The notes: generated from the letters alone by a model not told the origin. DNA of 8,755 nucleotides from CAYJOG01 sp964371695 [NCBI: uncultured bacterium] (GCA_964371695.1 CAYJOG010000092.1:1-8755), one strand, 5' to 3'; shown: positions 1 through 6,966, counted from the stretch's first letter. Numbers and translations are program-made.

Positions 1-28
1 GCTTTATACCGGGCCGGATGGAGAAGTG

Positions 29-403
29 ATGGAGCGGCCCAACCTCATTGCCTACAACCGCCTGCTCAAAAAACACCTGCCCGCCCTGTTGCCCGAACTG
101 GACCGGGTCTATCGCCGTTTCATCGCCTTCAAGAACTACGGCCTCACGCTCATCAGCATGAACGGCATGGCCAACGGCCCGTGGCTGCTGCTGTTTCACC
201 TGGCGCTGACGCGCACCGTGGCCGTGGTGCTGATGGACGCCAACCCGGACATGCCGCCGCAAAAAGCCCTGCGCGACAGCATCTTCGCCCTGGAGCGGGA
301 TTTCCTGCACAACGGCCAGCGGGTCAAGGCGTTGTGCGATGGCAAGTTCAAGGACTTTCTGGAGAACCAGGCCACGGTGTCGGTGCTGGCGCGGCCGCAA
401 TAA
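29..403 (+). CDS. Hypothetical protein, helical, possibly 5'-truncated by the window edge
   Basis: I do not recognise this protein. The frame is open to the left edge of the window, so it could be the C-terminal part of a longer protein. However, ATG at 29 (next to an alternative GTG at 26) is preceded by GGAG at 20-23 with a 5-base gap, a good ribosome binding site, so a complete 124-residue protein is plausible. The sequence looks mainly alpha-helical. It starts basic, has a hydrophobic stretch in the middle (residues about 51-68, with the run GPWLLLFHLALT) that is too short and mixed for a confident membrane segment, and then a charged helical tail. No signal peptide or catalytic motif is visible. 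Codon use is GC-rich at third positions like its neighbours, supporting a real gene. The next gene starts two bases after its stop, so the two are probably co-transcribed and translationally coupled. Confidence 0.6.
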   Translation: MERPNLIAYNRLLKKHLPALLPELDRVYRRFIAFKNYGLTLISMNGMANGPWLLLFHLALTRTVAVVLMDANPDMPPQKALRDSIFALERDFLHNGQRVKALCDGKFKDFLENQATVSVLARPQ

Positions 404-405
404 GG

Positions 406-1434
406 ATGCCTTTGAACAATCGGCCGTTTTTAAAATTCACCCTGACCATTGGCCTGCTGCTTTTTTCCGTGCTGGCAGCCAGGGCTGCCCCTTTGCCCGA
501 TGTGCGTTTGCTGGGTGAGATGAGCCTGTTCACCCCTCGTGAAATGGCCCGGCTGAAACGCAGCGCCAAAGACGTGGCCCACGAAGCCCAGACCCCTGTG
601 TGTGTGGTGGTGTGGCGGAAAACCAAACCCAGCCGCGCCCTGGCGCAGTTCTGCGCCGGAGCCGTGGTGGTGGGGGTGGGTCTGAACGACCACGCCGTGC
701 TGTTGCAGGTGCCCGGTTCCAGCCCCCTGGCCCACAACACACCCGGCGCACTCCTTAAAAACGTCCAACAAAAAGACATGGTTCCACTGTTGCGCAAGGG
801 TCGCGGCGCCGACGGCTTGGTGAACGGCCTGGAGGCCCTGGTGCTGGCGGCCCAGGGGCGTTATCACTTCACACCGCCTTCGTTCGTGCAAAAACTTTGG
901 CCGCTGGTGTTCATGGCCACAGTGCTGCTGCTGCTGGGCATCGCCGCCAGCAGCAGAGGCCGCGGCCGGGGCGAAGGCTGGTGGCTTCACGCCGGTGGCG
1001 CGGGCAGCGATCTGGCCCTGCCGCTTACCGCAGATCCTCCCACCCCAGCCCCGGCCCACAGCGTTCAGATTTCCTTGCCCGGGGCGAGCGGGGTTTCGCC
1101 CACCCTTTCTTTTGCAGAATACTGGTCTGCCGCCAACCGTCAGGCGGTTTCAGAAGCCCTGGAAAATCACCCCCATGTCCACCTGCATGCCATTGCGTCC
1201 CAGCGGGGGTCACTGGCGGAAAAAGCCCAGAACACTTTCATGGCCCTGAATCCGGACGCCGCCAAAGGGCTGGTGCTGGTGGTGCGCCACCGCCCCTTTG
1301 GCCTGGGTGTGGCCGCTGGCTCGGACTGGCTTTTGCCCGAAGAGACGCTGCGAAAATCGGCGGCGCTGATTTTTACGGGTGACCCACAGAAGGGCGTTCA
1401 GGCCCTGTTGGAAGGTTTCAAATCGTCCGGTTGA
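406..1434 (+). CDS. Exported membrane-anchored protein with two TPM-like domains
   Basis: Protein of 342 residues. Residues 1-28 form a typical signal peptide: basic n-region, hydrophobic core around TIGLLLFSVLA and small residues near A25-A28. Residues about 30-150 resemble a TPM (YgcG-type) domain: an alpha-helical start, a beta strand TPVCVVVW, a hydrophobic VLLQVPG strand, and a tail with PLLRKGRGADGLVNGLEAL like the family's final helices. Residues 162-181 are a clear membrane segment. After a Gly/Arg-rich and then Pro-rich linker, residues about 235-338 look like a second, diverged TPM-like unit (GLVLVVRHRPFGLGVAAGSDW, then a helix ending GVQALLEGF). TPM domains are linked to photosystem II repair phosphatases and cell-envelope proteins, but their activity is often unproven. 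This start is chosen because the frame upstream encodes unlikely protein and the signal peptide begins here. The Shine-Dalgarno-like AAGG touches the ATG, so translation probably depends on coupling to the preceding gene. The 3' end overlaps a possible minus-strand gene by 17 bases. Confidence 0.78.
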   Translation: MPLNNRPFLKFTLTIGLLLFSVLAARAAPLPDVRLLGEMSLFTPREMARLKRSAKDVAHEAQTPVCVVVWRKTKPSRALAQFCAGAVVVGVGLNDHAVLLQVPGSSPLAHNTPGALLKNVQQKDMVPLLRKGRGADGLVNGLEALVLAAQGRYHFTPPSFVQKLWPLVFMATVLLLLGIAASSRGRGRGEGWWLHAGGAGSDLALPLTADPPTPAPAHSVQISLPGASGVSPTLSFAEYWSAANRQAVSEALENHPHVHLHAIASQRGSLAEKAQNTFMALNPDAAKGLVLVVRHRPFGLGVAAGSDWLLPEETLRKSAALIFTGDPQKGVQALLEGFKSSG

Positions 1435-1627
1435 CCTGATTGACCGGATACAAAACGCCCCCATAGGGCCTGGGGAACGAAGTGGTTGGCCGAGCCTTGA
1501 TGGTTTGGCTGGACTGGGCCACGGAGTCACCAACCTGTGTCATGGGGCCGTTCTGTGCGCCCAGCTTGGCCCGCTCCAGAGGCACACTGTTCTGGATTTC
1601 CGTTGAACTGAGACTGGAAATGGCCAT
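1418..1627 (-). CDS. Possible small hypothetical protein (69 aa)
   Basis: A minus-strand frame of 69 codons fills most of the otherwise empty space between the TPM-like gene and the methyltransferase gene. The protein is polar and Ser/Gln/Asn-rich, starts MAISSLSSTEIQNS and ends VNQVNRTI. It has no membrane segment, signal peptide or cysteine. Composition and codon use look more like a real protein than the competing plus-strand frame at 1379-1606, which is rich in Arg, Gly and His. A perfect TTGACA lies upstream at 1657-1662, but the matching -10 is weak and there is no good ribosome binding site. It would overlap the preceding plus-strand gene tail to tail by 17 bases and be divergent from the methyltransferase gene. 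I do not recognise a family, and it may not be a gene. Confidence 0.38.
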   Translation of the reverse strand: MAISSLSSTEIQNSVPLERAKLGAQNGPMTQVGDSVAQSSQTIKARPTTSFPRPYGGVLYPVNQVNRTI

Positions 1628-1633
1628 ATAAAA

Positions 1634-1662
1634 ATGTTGCAGCCCTTAAACGGGTTTGTCAA
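1634..1662 (-). promoter_or_regulatory. Possible sigma70-like promoter for the 69-aa frame
   Basis: On the minus strand a perfect TTGACA (1657-1662) is followed after 17 bases by CAACAT (1634-1639), which matches the -10 consensus at only 3 of 6 positions. Shifting by one base gives AACATT, no better. The start codon would lie about 7 bases after the -10, giving a nearly leaderless message. The -35 match is suggestive but the whole site is weak. Confidence 0.27.
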
Positions 1663-1688
1663 CAATCACATGTTAAACTGACCCTATC

Positions 1689-2471
1689 TTGTCCACGCCT
1701 CCCCAAAAGTCCAATCTGGCCGGGTTTTATGACACTTTCTACGAAGGAAAACTCAACCAGATTTACCAGAAGGAATACGACGAAACCTTTTATAAAAAGG
1801 TTCCCGGTTCCCATTACGAAGTGGCCATCGGCGTGCTGGAGCCGCTGTTGGCGGAAAATACGGACACCCCATGGCGCAGCCTGGAACTGGGCATAGGCAC
1901 GGGGGCCATGCTGCAATGGATGACCCACAGGGGGGTTCAGGCCCAGGGGGTGGACATTTCCGAAGTGCTGGTCAAACAACAGCAGTCCCTTGGCCTCAAG
2001 GCCCAGCGGCACGACCTGAACGAGGGGCCGCTGCCCTTTGAAAACAACCAGTTCGACATTTTTCTTTCACTGGATGTGATCGAGCACGTCATTGACCCCA
2101 TCTTTTTCATGACGGAAGCCTTCAGGGTGTTGAAGCCGGGGGGGCATCTGGTGATTTCCACAGCCAACTCCCGCACCTTCAAGGCCCTTTATATCCTTGC
2201 GGTCAAAGGCACCTTTCCCTGGACAAGCGAAGAAGGCGTGGGCTGGGACTGCGGCCATTTGCACTATTTCACTTCCAGAGACATTCTGAATCTGAGTCTG
2301 AAAAGCGGGTTTGAAAAAGCCCTCAGCTTGGCCATTCCCGGCTACAGCGCCGGAAAAAAGGCAATGCTCAAACGGCTGCTCTACCGTGTGTTGCCCCAGG
2401 CGTTCAGCCGCGAGTTTCTGGCGGGCAACTTCCTGATCTACGCCCGCAAACCCGCGACGAACATCGGATAG
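1689..2471 (+). CDS. Class I SAM-dependent methyltransferase
   Basis: Protein of 260 residues with a Rossmann-like methyltransferase core (Methyltransf_11/23 type). Motif I is LELGIGTG at residues 65-72, which binds S-adenosylmethionine. The acidic residue after the second strand is D89 (GVDIS). An aspartate of the adenine pocket follows at D109 (HDLNEG), then the motif LDVIEHV at 128-134 and LKPGGH at 148-153. The C-terminal 80 residues include HYFTSRDIL, a segment common in methyltransferases found near polysaccharide or lipid genes. The acceptor cannot be told from sequence. Start: an in-frame TAA at 1674-1676 closes the frame upstream, there is no ATG before residue 70, and TTG at 1689 is the only usable start, without a clear ribosome binding site. 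The gene runs tail to tail with the tyrosine autokinase gene, with 11 bases between the stops and no terminator visible. A role in exopolysaccharide or envelope modification is inferred only from that neighbour. Confidence 0.88.
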   Translation: MSTPPQKSNLAGFYDTFYEGKLNQIYQKEYDETFYKKVPGSHYEVAIGVLEPLLAENTDTPWRSLELGIGTGAMLQWMTHRGVQAQGVDISEVLVKQQQSLGLKAQRHDLNEGPLPFENNQFDIFLSLDVIEHVIDPIFFMTEAFRVLKPGGHLVISTANSRTFKALYILAVKGTFPWTSEEGVGWDCGHLHYFTSRDILNLSLKSGFEKALSLAIPGYSAGKKAMLKRLLYRVLPQAFSREFLAGNFLIYARKPATNIG

Positions 2472-2482
2472 TTTCTTCTCGC

Positions 2483-4696
2483 TCAGCGCTGGGCGTAGTA
2501 GTAATAGTGGAAGTAATACTCGCGGCTCTCTTTGGTGATGTTGTTGAGCGTAACGCCCAGCAGTTTGCCTTTGCCCGATTCCAGCATTTTCTTCACGTTC
2601 TGGGCGTCTTCGCGGCTGATGGCCCCGCTGCTGATGACCCACAACACGCCGTCCACCTGATTCCCAATCACAAGCGGGTCCACCACGTGAATGGCGGGGG
2701 GGCTGTCAAACAGCGTGATGTCCGCCTTTTCGCGCACATTTTTGATGAAGCGGCCAAAACGCTCACCCTTGATCAATTCGATGGAGTTCAGGGGAATGGG
2801 CCCGCAGGGCACCACCAGCAGGCCGGGATACTCCGTCTTGAACATCACCCGGTCCACCGCCCGGCTGAAGACTTCCTCGTCGCTTGGGTTTTCCTTGCCC
2901 TCCCGGATCAGTTCCAGAGTCACTTCGGCTTCCATGTCGCCGGTGAGGATGTTGCTAAGGCCAATGCTGTTGTCGAGATTGAAATAGCGGTGCAGCATGG
3001 GGCGGCGCATGTCGGTGTCCACAATCACCACCCGGTCTCCCAACTGGCTGATGGTGATGCCCAGGTTGGCCATGACGCTGGTTTTGCCTTCGCTCACCTT
3101 GGCGCTGGTGACCGCAAACGTTTTCAATGGGTGCTCTGGCCGGATACTGGCCAGTTCCAGCATGTAGGCCAGTTGTTTGAAGGACTCCGCAAAGGGGCTT
3201 TTGACGGGGATCTCGCTCACCAGCCGCCCACTCATGCCTGTCTGGTGGGGAATGGTGCCCAGCACCGGCAGGCCCAGGTGGCGCTTGATGTCTTCGGTGG
3301 AGCGGATGAGTTCGCGGGATTCTTCCTTGAAATAGGCAATGGCGAATCCCAAAAGAAGGCCAAACAGCAGGGCCATCAGATAATCCCGTTTGGCGGTGTC
3401 GTTGATGGGTCCGCCGGGCACACGGGCGCGCTCCACCACAATGCCGATGTTTTCGGTCTTGATCTCCCGCAGTTCCACTTCTTCCAGAGCTTTCACCACC
3501 GCCACATAACGTTGTTCGGTGATGGACTTCTGGCGCAGCAGGCGCTGGATTTCCTTCCAGTCTTCCACCACCAGGTCATAGCGGGCCACGTGGTTTTTGA
3601 GCTGGTTGTTGATGGCGGCCAACTGGTCCTCCAGTTCGGCCTCTTTGGTCATCGCCGCCTGCAATCGGCCCTTTTGCAGGGAAAGGTCTTGCAGGTCCAG
3701 CCCCTGGCCCTGCACGTGCGACTGAACGGTGTCTTCGAACTGACGCCGGAGCTGGGCGATGCGCATGTTGGCGGCTTCCACGTCGGGGTGGTCCACCGTG
3801 AACTGCCGCAGCAGTTCGTCGCGTTGGGTCTGGGCTTCAAATATGGCTTCCTGCAACCGGCCCAAAAGATTTTCAGAAGACAAACCCTGAAAATCCACCA
3901 GCGCCTTCATCTCTTCACCCTGCACGCGCCCCTGCAGGCCCGCCACTTCCTGACGCACCGTGAGCAGGCCCTGTTCCAGCTCTGCCTGTTTGTCCGTCAG
4001 TTCCTCCAGGCGCATCTGGTGGCGTTCCTCAAAACTTTCCACGTTCAGAATGCCTGCCTTCACCTTGAAGGCCAGCAGTTGTTTTTCCTGGTCATCCAAA
4101 AGCTTTTTCACTTTGTCCCGCTGATCTTCAAGGTAATCGCGCAGCGCCACGGTTTTGTCGCGGGTGAGCTGGCTGCTGCGTTTGAGAAAAGCGTCTGCAA
4201 AAAGATTGGCGATGACCGACGTGGCATAACGGTCGCTGCTGAGGGTGTTGATGGTGAGGATGTTGGTGTCCTGCACTTCGCCCACACCCACCATGTTCAT
4301 GAGCTGGTAAGCACTGGGAAGAGGCTGGTTCAGCAACGGCGCTTCGGGGGGAATCACGTCTTCGAGGTGGTATTCCCGCTTTTTGCCGTGAACCTTGGGG
4401 TTATAACCCCTGTCCGCCACCATCTGTTTGAGATAGGCCCGCACCTGGGTGGCCACCGCCGGAGACCGCAACAGGCTTTTCTGGGTCTGGAGGTTGATCA
4501 CGTCGGGCAGGTCACCGGGGCCAGACTGCAAAAGGATGTAGCTGCGGGGCTGGTTCACCAGCACTTTGGCGCCGCTGGAGAAAAGGTCCACCTTGCGGGC
4601 GGTGTAATAAAAAGACACCCCCAGGGCGGCGATAGAGCACATCAGCACCAGGAACCAGTTACGTTTGAGAATGCTGAGATATTCCTGTATGGACAT
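2483..4696 (-). CDS. Wzc-like polysaccharide co-polymerase / BY-family tyrosine autokinase
   Basis: Protein of 737 residues that joins a Wzz-type chain-length domain to a cytoplasmic bacterial tyrosine kinase. In this family it controls polymerisation and export of capsule or exopolysaccharide at the inner membrane. Order: membrane segment about 13-32; periplasmic domain; long coiled coil about 170-415; GNVR-like segment with [10 protein letters not shown]; second membrane segment 439-455; kinase about 480-720. Walker A is AKVSEGKT at 532-539, Walker A' is [10 protein letters not shown] at 557-566, Walker B is TLFDSPP at 661-667. The tail has six tyrosines (727, 728, 731-734), the usual autophosphorylation cluster. 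Oddities: the family's proline in Walker A is V534, and the oligomerisation motif EX2RX2R reads ESFKQLA (504-510), so only the Glu is kept. A charged insert lies at about 588-622. The start has AGG nine bases upstream and a strong promoter. No outer-membrane exporter, flippase or glycosyltransferase gene is next to it, so its polysaccharide is unknown. Confidence 0.93.
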   Translation of the reverse strand: MSIQEYLSILKRNWFLVLMCSIAALGVSFYYTARKVDLFSSGAKVLVNQPRSYILLQSGPGDLPDVINLQTQKSLLRSPAVATQVRAYLKQMVADRGYNPKVHGKKREYHLEDVIPPEAPLLNQPLPSAYQLMNMVGVGEVQDTNILTINTLSSDRYATSVIANLFADAFLKRSSQLTRDKTVALRDYLEDQRDKVKKLLDDQEKQLLAFKVKAGILNVESFEERHQMRLEELTDKQAELEQGLLTVRQEVAGLQGRVQGEEMKALVDFQGLSSENLLGRLQEAIFEAQTQRDELLRQFTVDHPDVEAANMRIAQLRRQFEDTVQSHVQGQGLDLQDLSLQKGRLQAAMTKEAELEDQLAAINNQLKNHVARYDLVVEDWKEIQRLLRQKSITEQRYVAVVKALEEVELREIKTENIGIVVERARVPGGPINDTAKRDYLMALLFGLLLGFAIAYFKEESRELIRSTEDIKRHLGLPVLGTIPHQTGMSGRLVSEIPVKSPFAESFKQLAYMLELASIRPEHPLKTFAVTSAKVSEGKTSVMANLGITISQLGDRVVIVDTDMRRPMLHRYFNLDNSIGLSNILTGDMEAEVTLELIREGKENPSDEEVFSRAVDRVMFKTEYPGLLVVPCGPIPLNSIELIKGERFGRFIKNVREKADITLFDSPPAIHVVDPLVIGNQVDGVLWVISSGAISREDAQNVKKMLESGKGKLLGVTLNNITKESREYYFHYYYYAQR

Positions 4697-4717
4697 GACG
4701 CCGCGCCTAAGCCGCCT

Positions 4718-4746
4718 ATTATGGCCGCGCCGTGGCGGTCTGTCAG
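4718..4746 (-). promoter_or_regulatory. Sigma70-like promoter of the tyrosine autokinase gene
   Basis: Read on the minus strand: -35 CTGACA (4741-4746, five of six to consensus), a spacer of exactly 17 bases, and -10 CATAAT (4718-4723, five of six). Transcription would start near 4711, leaving a leader of about 15 bases before the ATG at 4696. This is the best housekeeping promoter match in the window. Confidence 0.72.
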
Positions 4747-4828
4747 GATGATTTGCTCAGGCGTCTTCGCCAACGTCACGCCAAACACGCGCCCGAACGC
4801 CCTCTTTCGGCGGCCCAAACAAACCCCT

Positions 4829-4856
4829 TTGGTGAATGCGCCGAGTGTGTTATTCT
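4829..4856 (+). promoter_or_regulatory. Possible extended -10 promoter for the rpmH cluster
   Basis: On the plus strand the -10 is TATTCT (4851-4856), directly preceded by TGT (4848-4850), as in an extended -10 promoter. A partial -35, TTGGTG (4829-4834), lies 16 bases upstream. Transcription would start near 4862, about 27 bases before the rpmH start, and the leader carries the strong ribosome binding site. It is a plausible but imperfect match. Divergent promoters for kinase and rpmH would then share the 192-base intergenic region. Confidence 0.4.
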
Positions 4857-4888
4857 CCCTGACCCCTTGCAGGGGGAAGGAGACGGTT

Positions 4889-5023
4889 ATGCAACCCACG
4901 TTTCAACCCAATCTGCGAAAACGCAAAAAGAAACACGGTTTTCTCAAACGTATGAGCACCCCAGGTGGACGACGCGTCATCAGCAATCGCCGCAAAAAAG
5001 GCCGAAAAAAGCTCTCGGTTTAG
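4889..5023 (+). CDS. rpmH: 50S ribosomal protein L34
   Basis: A 44-residue, very basic protein with the L34 pattern: a short N-terminus with [18 protein letters not shown], then [26 protein letters not shown] ending split as [11 protein letters not shown] and [12 protein letters not shown]34 is a late-assembling protein of the large ribosomal subunit that packs against 23S rRNA. The start is firm: AAGGAGA at 4877-4883 lies five bases before the ATG, the best ribosome binding site in the window, and the length is normal for the family. The gene is first in the cluster with rnpA, yidD, yidC and khpB. Its last 59 bases also encode the start of rnpA in another frame, which may tie synthesis of L34 to that of the RNase P protein. 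In many bacteria dnaA lies next to this gene; here the neighbour is a divergent kinase gene. Confidence 0.97.
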   Translation: MQPTFQPNLRKRKKKHGFLKRMSTPGGRRVISNRRKKGRKKLSV

Positions 5024-5378
5024 CTTGGGCCGCGCCGGTGCGCTCAAAGGACATGGGGCCGTGCTGCGGTGTGTGCGCACGGGCAGACGCCACCGGTTGG
5101 GACCCTTGGAGGTGTGGCTGATGCCTGCGGCGCAGGATACTCCCCGCTTCGCCGTCACCCTCAGCCGCAAGGCGGGCAAGGCCCATGTCCGCAACCGGCT
5201 CAAGCGCCAGATCCGCCACGCCATTGTCCTGGCGGCTCCCCCACCGGAACCCATGGACATGCTGGTGCTGTGCCGTCAGAAAAACGTCACGCTGGATGTG
5301 CATACCCTGGGCGAAAAGCTGGGTCACCTGTTTGAAACCGTCCGTTTTTCAAAACCCCCCGCAGGCAAGCAGCCATGA
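4965..5378 (+). CDS. rnpA: RNase P protein component, starting inside rpmH
   Basis: Protein subunit of RNase P, which with the catalytic RNA removes 5' leaders from precursor tRNAs. The family pattern is clear: [19 protein letters not shown] at residues 18-36, a beta strand [15 protein letters not shown] (61-75), the RNR box RNRLKRQIR (76-84), and the strand DMLVLCRQ (98-105). F19 matches the conserved leader-binding Phe. Start: the frame is closed by TGA at 4953-4955, and the only standard initiator before the conserved core is GTG at 4965, with a GAG eight bases upstream. This makes 137 residues, with about 15 extra N-terminal residues compared with common homologues, and overlaps rpmH by 59 bases out of frame. 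TTG at 5025 would avoid the overlap but would delete R18-F19-S20 and has no ribosome binding site. The 3' end shares ATGA with yidD. Confidence 0.93.
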   Translation: MDDASSAIAAKKAEKSSRFSLGRAGALKGHGAVLRCVRTGRRHRLGPLEVWLMPAAQDTPRFAVTLSRKAGKAHVRNRLKRQIRHAIVLAAPPPEPMDMLVLCRQKNVTLDVHTLGEKLGHLFETVRFSKPPAGKQP

Positions 5379-5596
5379 AAACGCTGATGCTGAGGCTTAT
5401 CCGGTTTTATCAGCGTCTGATCAGCCCCCGCCTGTTGCCCAGTTGCCGCTATGTGCCCAGTTGCAGCCAATACACCTTTCAGTGCATCGAACAGTTCGGC
5501 GTGCTCAAAGGAAGCTGGCTGGGACTGAGGCGAATTTTACGTTGTCATCCCTTGGCGGCGGGAGGGTATGATCCCCCCCCGCCCGCCGGGCCTTAA
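5375..5596 (+). CDS. yidD: YidD, membrane protein insertion efficiency factor
   Basis: A 73-residue protein with the full YidD (UPF0161/DUF37) signature: an N-terminal amphipathic helix ([15 protein letters not shown]), then [11 protein letters not shown] with C24 and C30, and the ending [16 protein letters not shown] with C57. The fourth cysteine is C37. YidD is a small protein at the inner face of the cytoplasmic membrane that helps YidC-dependent insertion of membrane proteins. Its exact mechanism is unsettled. The ATG overlaps the rnpA stop (ATGA at 5375-5378), with only a weak AGG upstream, so coupled translation with rnpA is likely. yidC begins eight bases after its stop. The tail DPPPPAGP comes from a C-rich run in the DNA and is the only unusual part. 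Confidence 0.95.
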   Translation: MKTLMLRLIRFYQRLISPRLLPSCRYVPSCSQYTFQCIEQFGVLKGSWLGLRRILRCHPLAAGGYDPPPPAGP

Positions 5597-5604
5597 GGAA
5601 AACG

Positions 5605-6381
5605 ATGGAACCCATTTTCTCCACACTCATGGAAGCCATTCTTGGGCTTCTGAATCTCTTTCACCGCCTCACGGGTAATTTTGGCGTGGATATTCTGCTG
5701 CTCACGGTGTTCTTCAAGGTCATCACCTATCCCCTCACCCGCAAATCCATGCTGGCCATGAAAAAAATGTCCACCATGCAGCCGCTTTTGCAGGAGCTTC
5801 AGAAACGCTACAAGGACGACCAGCCCAGGCTGCAACAGGAAATGGCCAAACTTTATCGTGAGAAGGGCATCAACCCCGTGGCGGGCTGTCTGCCCATGGT
5901 GTTGCAGATTCCCGTGTTCATCCTGCTCTACACCGTGCTGCGCGACCCCACGGTGAACCACTACGTTTTTGTGAACCACAGTTTTCTGGGCATGGACCTG
6001 AGCACCAACCCCCTCACGGCGGTGACGGCAGATTTCTTCCACAACCTTTCGTTGTCGCTGCCGGGCACCATCGTGCTGCCCCCCATCACCCTGTTTCACT
6101 CGGCCCAGGCGCCTTATGTGGGGGTCATGTACATCCCGGCGGTGGTGCTGCTGGCCATCATGGTGACCACGCAGATTCTCAGCACGCTTTTCACCGCCAC
6201 GGGTGACCCCAACCAAAAGATGCAGATGATGATGTTCAACGTCCTGTTCATCTGGTTTGGCATCGGCATTCCCGCCGGGGTATTGTTGTACTGGACCGCG
6301 CAGAACGTGATGGGCATGGCCCAGCAGTGGCTGATCAACCGGGAGCACAATCAAATTTCAGGAGCGACAAACAATGGCTAG
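5605..6381 (+). CDS. yidC: YidC/Oxa1-family membrane protein insertase, short form
   Basis: A 258-residue insertase that places proteins into the cytoplasmic membrane, alone or with SecYEG. The conserved Oxa1 core is present: first core segment with GVDILLLTVFFKVITYPLT (27-45), the cytoplasmic coiled-coil hairpin (about 46-90), the motif INPVAGCLPMVLQIPVFILLY (89-109, G94-C95-L96-P97), and later segments at about 172-195 and 207-230, ending LLYWTAQNVMGMAQQWLINR. The hydrophilic-groove Arg of the family (E. coli R366) aligns with K38, a common substitution. The large periplasmic domain and N-terminal signal anchor of most Gram-negative YidC proteins are absent, and there is no lipobox. AAGGAA at 5595-5600 sits four bases before the ATG. 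The last eight bases overlap khpB. The tail after the last membrane segment is short and not strongly basic, so docking of ribosomes through a long tail is unlikely. Confidence 0.95.
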   Translation: MEPIFSTLMEAILGLLNLFHRLTGNFGVDILLLTVFFKVITYPLTRKSMLAMKKMSTMQPLLQELQKRYKDDQPRLQQEMAKLYREKGINPVAGCLPMVLQIPVFILLYTVLRDPTVNHYVFVNHSFLGMDLSTNPLTAVTADFFHNLSLSLPGTIVLPPITLFHSAQAPYVGVMYIPAVVLLAIMVTTQILSTLFTATGDPNQKMQMMMFNVLFIWFGIGIPAGVLLYWTAQNVMGMAQQWLINREHNQISGATNNG

Positions 6382-6895
6382 CGAAACAAACACCAGCTTG
6401 AGCGACAGTGGTCTGGCGGAACTGAAGGACTTCACCCTGAAGCTGGTGCAGCGCATTGACCCCCTGGCCGAGTTGGACATGCGCCTGCAGGCTCCCCTTG
6501 AAGAAACAGAGGGCCACCCCGGTTATGTGGAACTCGACGCCACCGGCCCGGACCTGGACTGCCTGCTGACCCGGTCTGCCGACGGACTGATCGCCCTGGA
6601 ATATCTGCTGAATGTCATCTTTCGCCGCGACCCCCCCGTGGTGAAGGAACGCATTCTGATGGACATCAACGGTTACAAGGAGCGCCGCCGGGATGAAGTG
6701 CGCAAGCTGGCCAACCAGCGGGCCAACGAAGTGGCGCGCATGGGGCGTGAAAAAGCCCTTTACGGCCTTACCCCCGCCGAGCGGCGCGAGGTGCATACGG
6801 CGCTGTCCATGCGGGAAGACGTGACCACCTTCAGCGAAGGCGAAGGCGACGAGCGGCGTCTGATCATCGCACCCTCCAATCAGACCTTGTCGTAA
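6374..6895 (+). CDS. khpB: KhpB/Jag-like RNA-binding protein (KH + R3H) with degenerate KH motif
   Basis: A 173-residue protein following yidC, as jag/khpB does in many bacteria. Residues about 14-85 form the KH domain and about 86-168 the R3H domain, with R137 and H141 giving the RxxxH signature (RREVH). KhpB works with KhpA as a cytoplasmic RNA chaperone that affects cell elongation and division in Gram-positive species. The extra Jag_N domain found in longer homologues is missing. The KH loop, usually GxxG in a context like LIGxxGxTLxALxYLxN, reads LLTRSADGLIALEYLLN (64-80), so TRSA (66-69) replaces GxxG although the flanking helix is well conserved. That loop normally contacts the RNA backbone, so RNA binding through KH may be lost or changed. 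AGGAG at 6360-6364, nine bases before the ATG, supports this start, and the first eight bases overlap yidC. Confidence 0.9.
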   Translation: MASETNTSLSDSGLAELKDFTLKLVQRIDPLAELDMRLQAPLEETEGHPGYVELDATGPDLDCLLTRSADGLIALEYLLNVIFRRDPPVVKERILMDINGYKERRRDEVRKLANQRANEVARMGREKALYGLTPAERREVHTALSMREDVTTFSEGEGDERRLIIAPSNQTLS

Positions 6896-6926
6896 CCCGG
6901 CCGGTGGTTCATCTGATATGAAATGC

Positions 6927-6948
6927 GTCGCAGCGATGCCCATTGCTG
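6927..6948 (+). repeat. REP-like palindrome, array 1 unit a
   Basis: A tetranucleotide GTCG (6927-6930) is followed by the arms CAGCGATG (6931-6938) and CATTGCTG (6941-6948) around a two-base loop, pairing fully with one G-T wobble. It matches the first unit of array 2 (8666-8689) in sequence and is followed, like that unit, by TCAGGTT. GTCG appears to be a diverged form of the GTAG found at the head of the other units. Confidence 0.6.
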
Positions 6949-6966
6949 TCAGGTTTATCCGAACAG

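Noticed and set aside
1461-1480. CCCC/GGGG hairpin after the TPM-like gene as a terminator
   Set aside because: The stem is only four pairs with a nine-base loop and no T-run follows.
1379-1606. Plus-strand frame of 75 codons after the TPM-like gene
   Set aside because: Starts inside the preceding gene, has no ribosome binding site, and its composition is less protein-like than the minus-strand frame at 1418-1627.
1656-1690. TTGTCA with TATCTT as a plus-strand promoter for the methyltransferase gene
   Set aside because: The spacing is 23 bases and the -10 overlaps the start codon, so it cannot serve that start as a normal promoter.
4850-4858. Possible DnaA box (TTATTCTCC) near rpmH, a region often next to oriC
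   Set aside because: Two mismatches in the conserved part, no second box nearby, no AT-rich unwinding region and no dnaA gene in the window.
2507-5023. Very long plus-strand open frame (838 codons) opposite the autokinase gene
   Set aside because: It mirrors the real gene's codon pattern and gives a His/Gln/Phe-rich protein without recognisable domains; the kinase on the other strand has all family motifs. Its last part runs into the true rpmH frame by chance.
5593-6354. Minus-strand open frame of 253 codons opposite yidC
   Set aside because: It is a His/Gln/Gly-rich antisense shadow of the firmly identified yidC gene.
6908-6922. Small hairpin TTCAT/ATGAA just after khpB
   Set aside because: Five AT-rich pairs are expected by chance and there is no T-run; it is not part of the REP-like units.
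6335-6943. Minus-strand open frame of 202 codons opposite khpB
   Set aside because: Antisense shadow of khpB, which has a good ribosome binding site and KH/R3H sequence.
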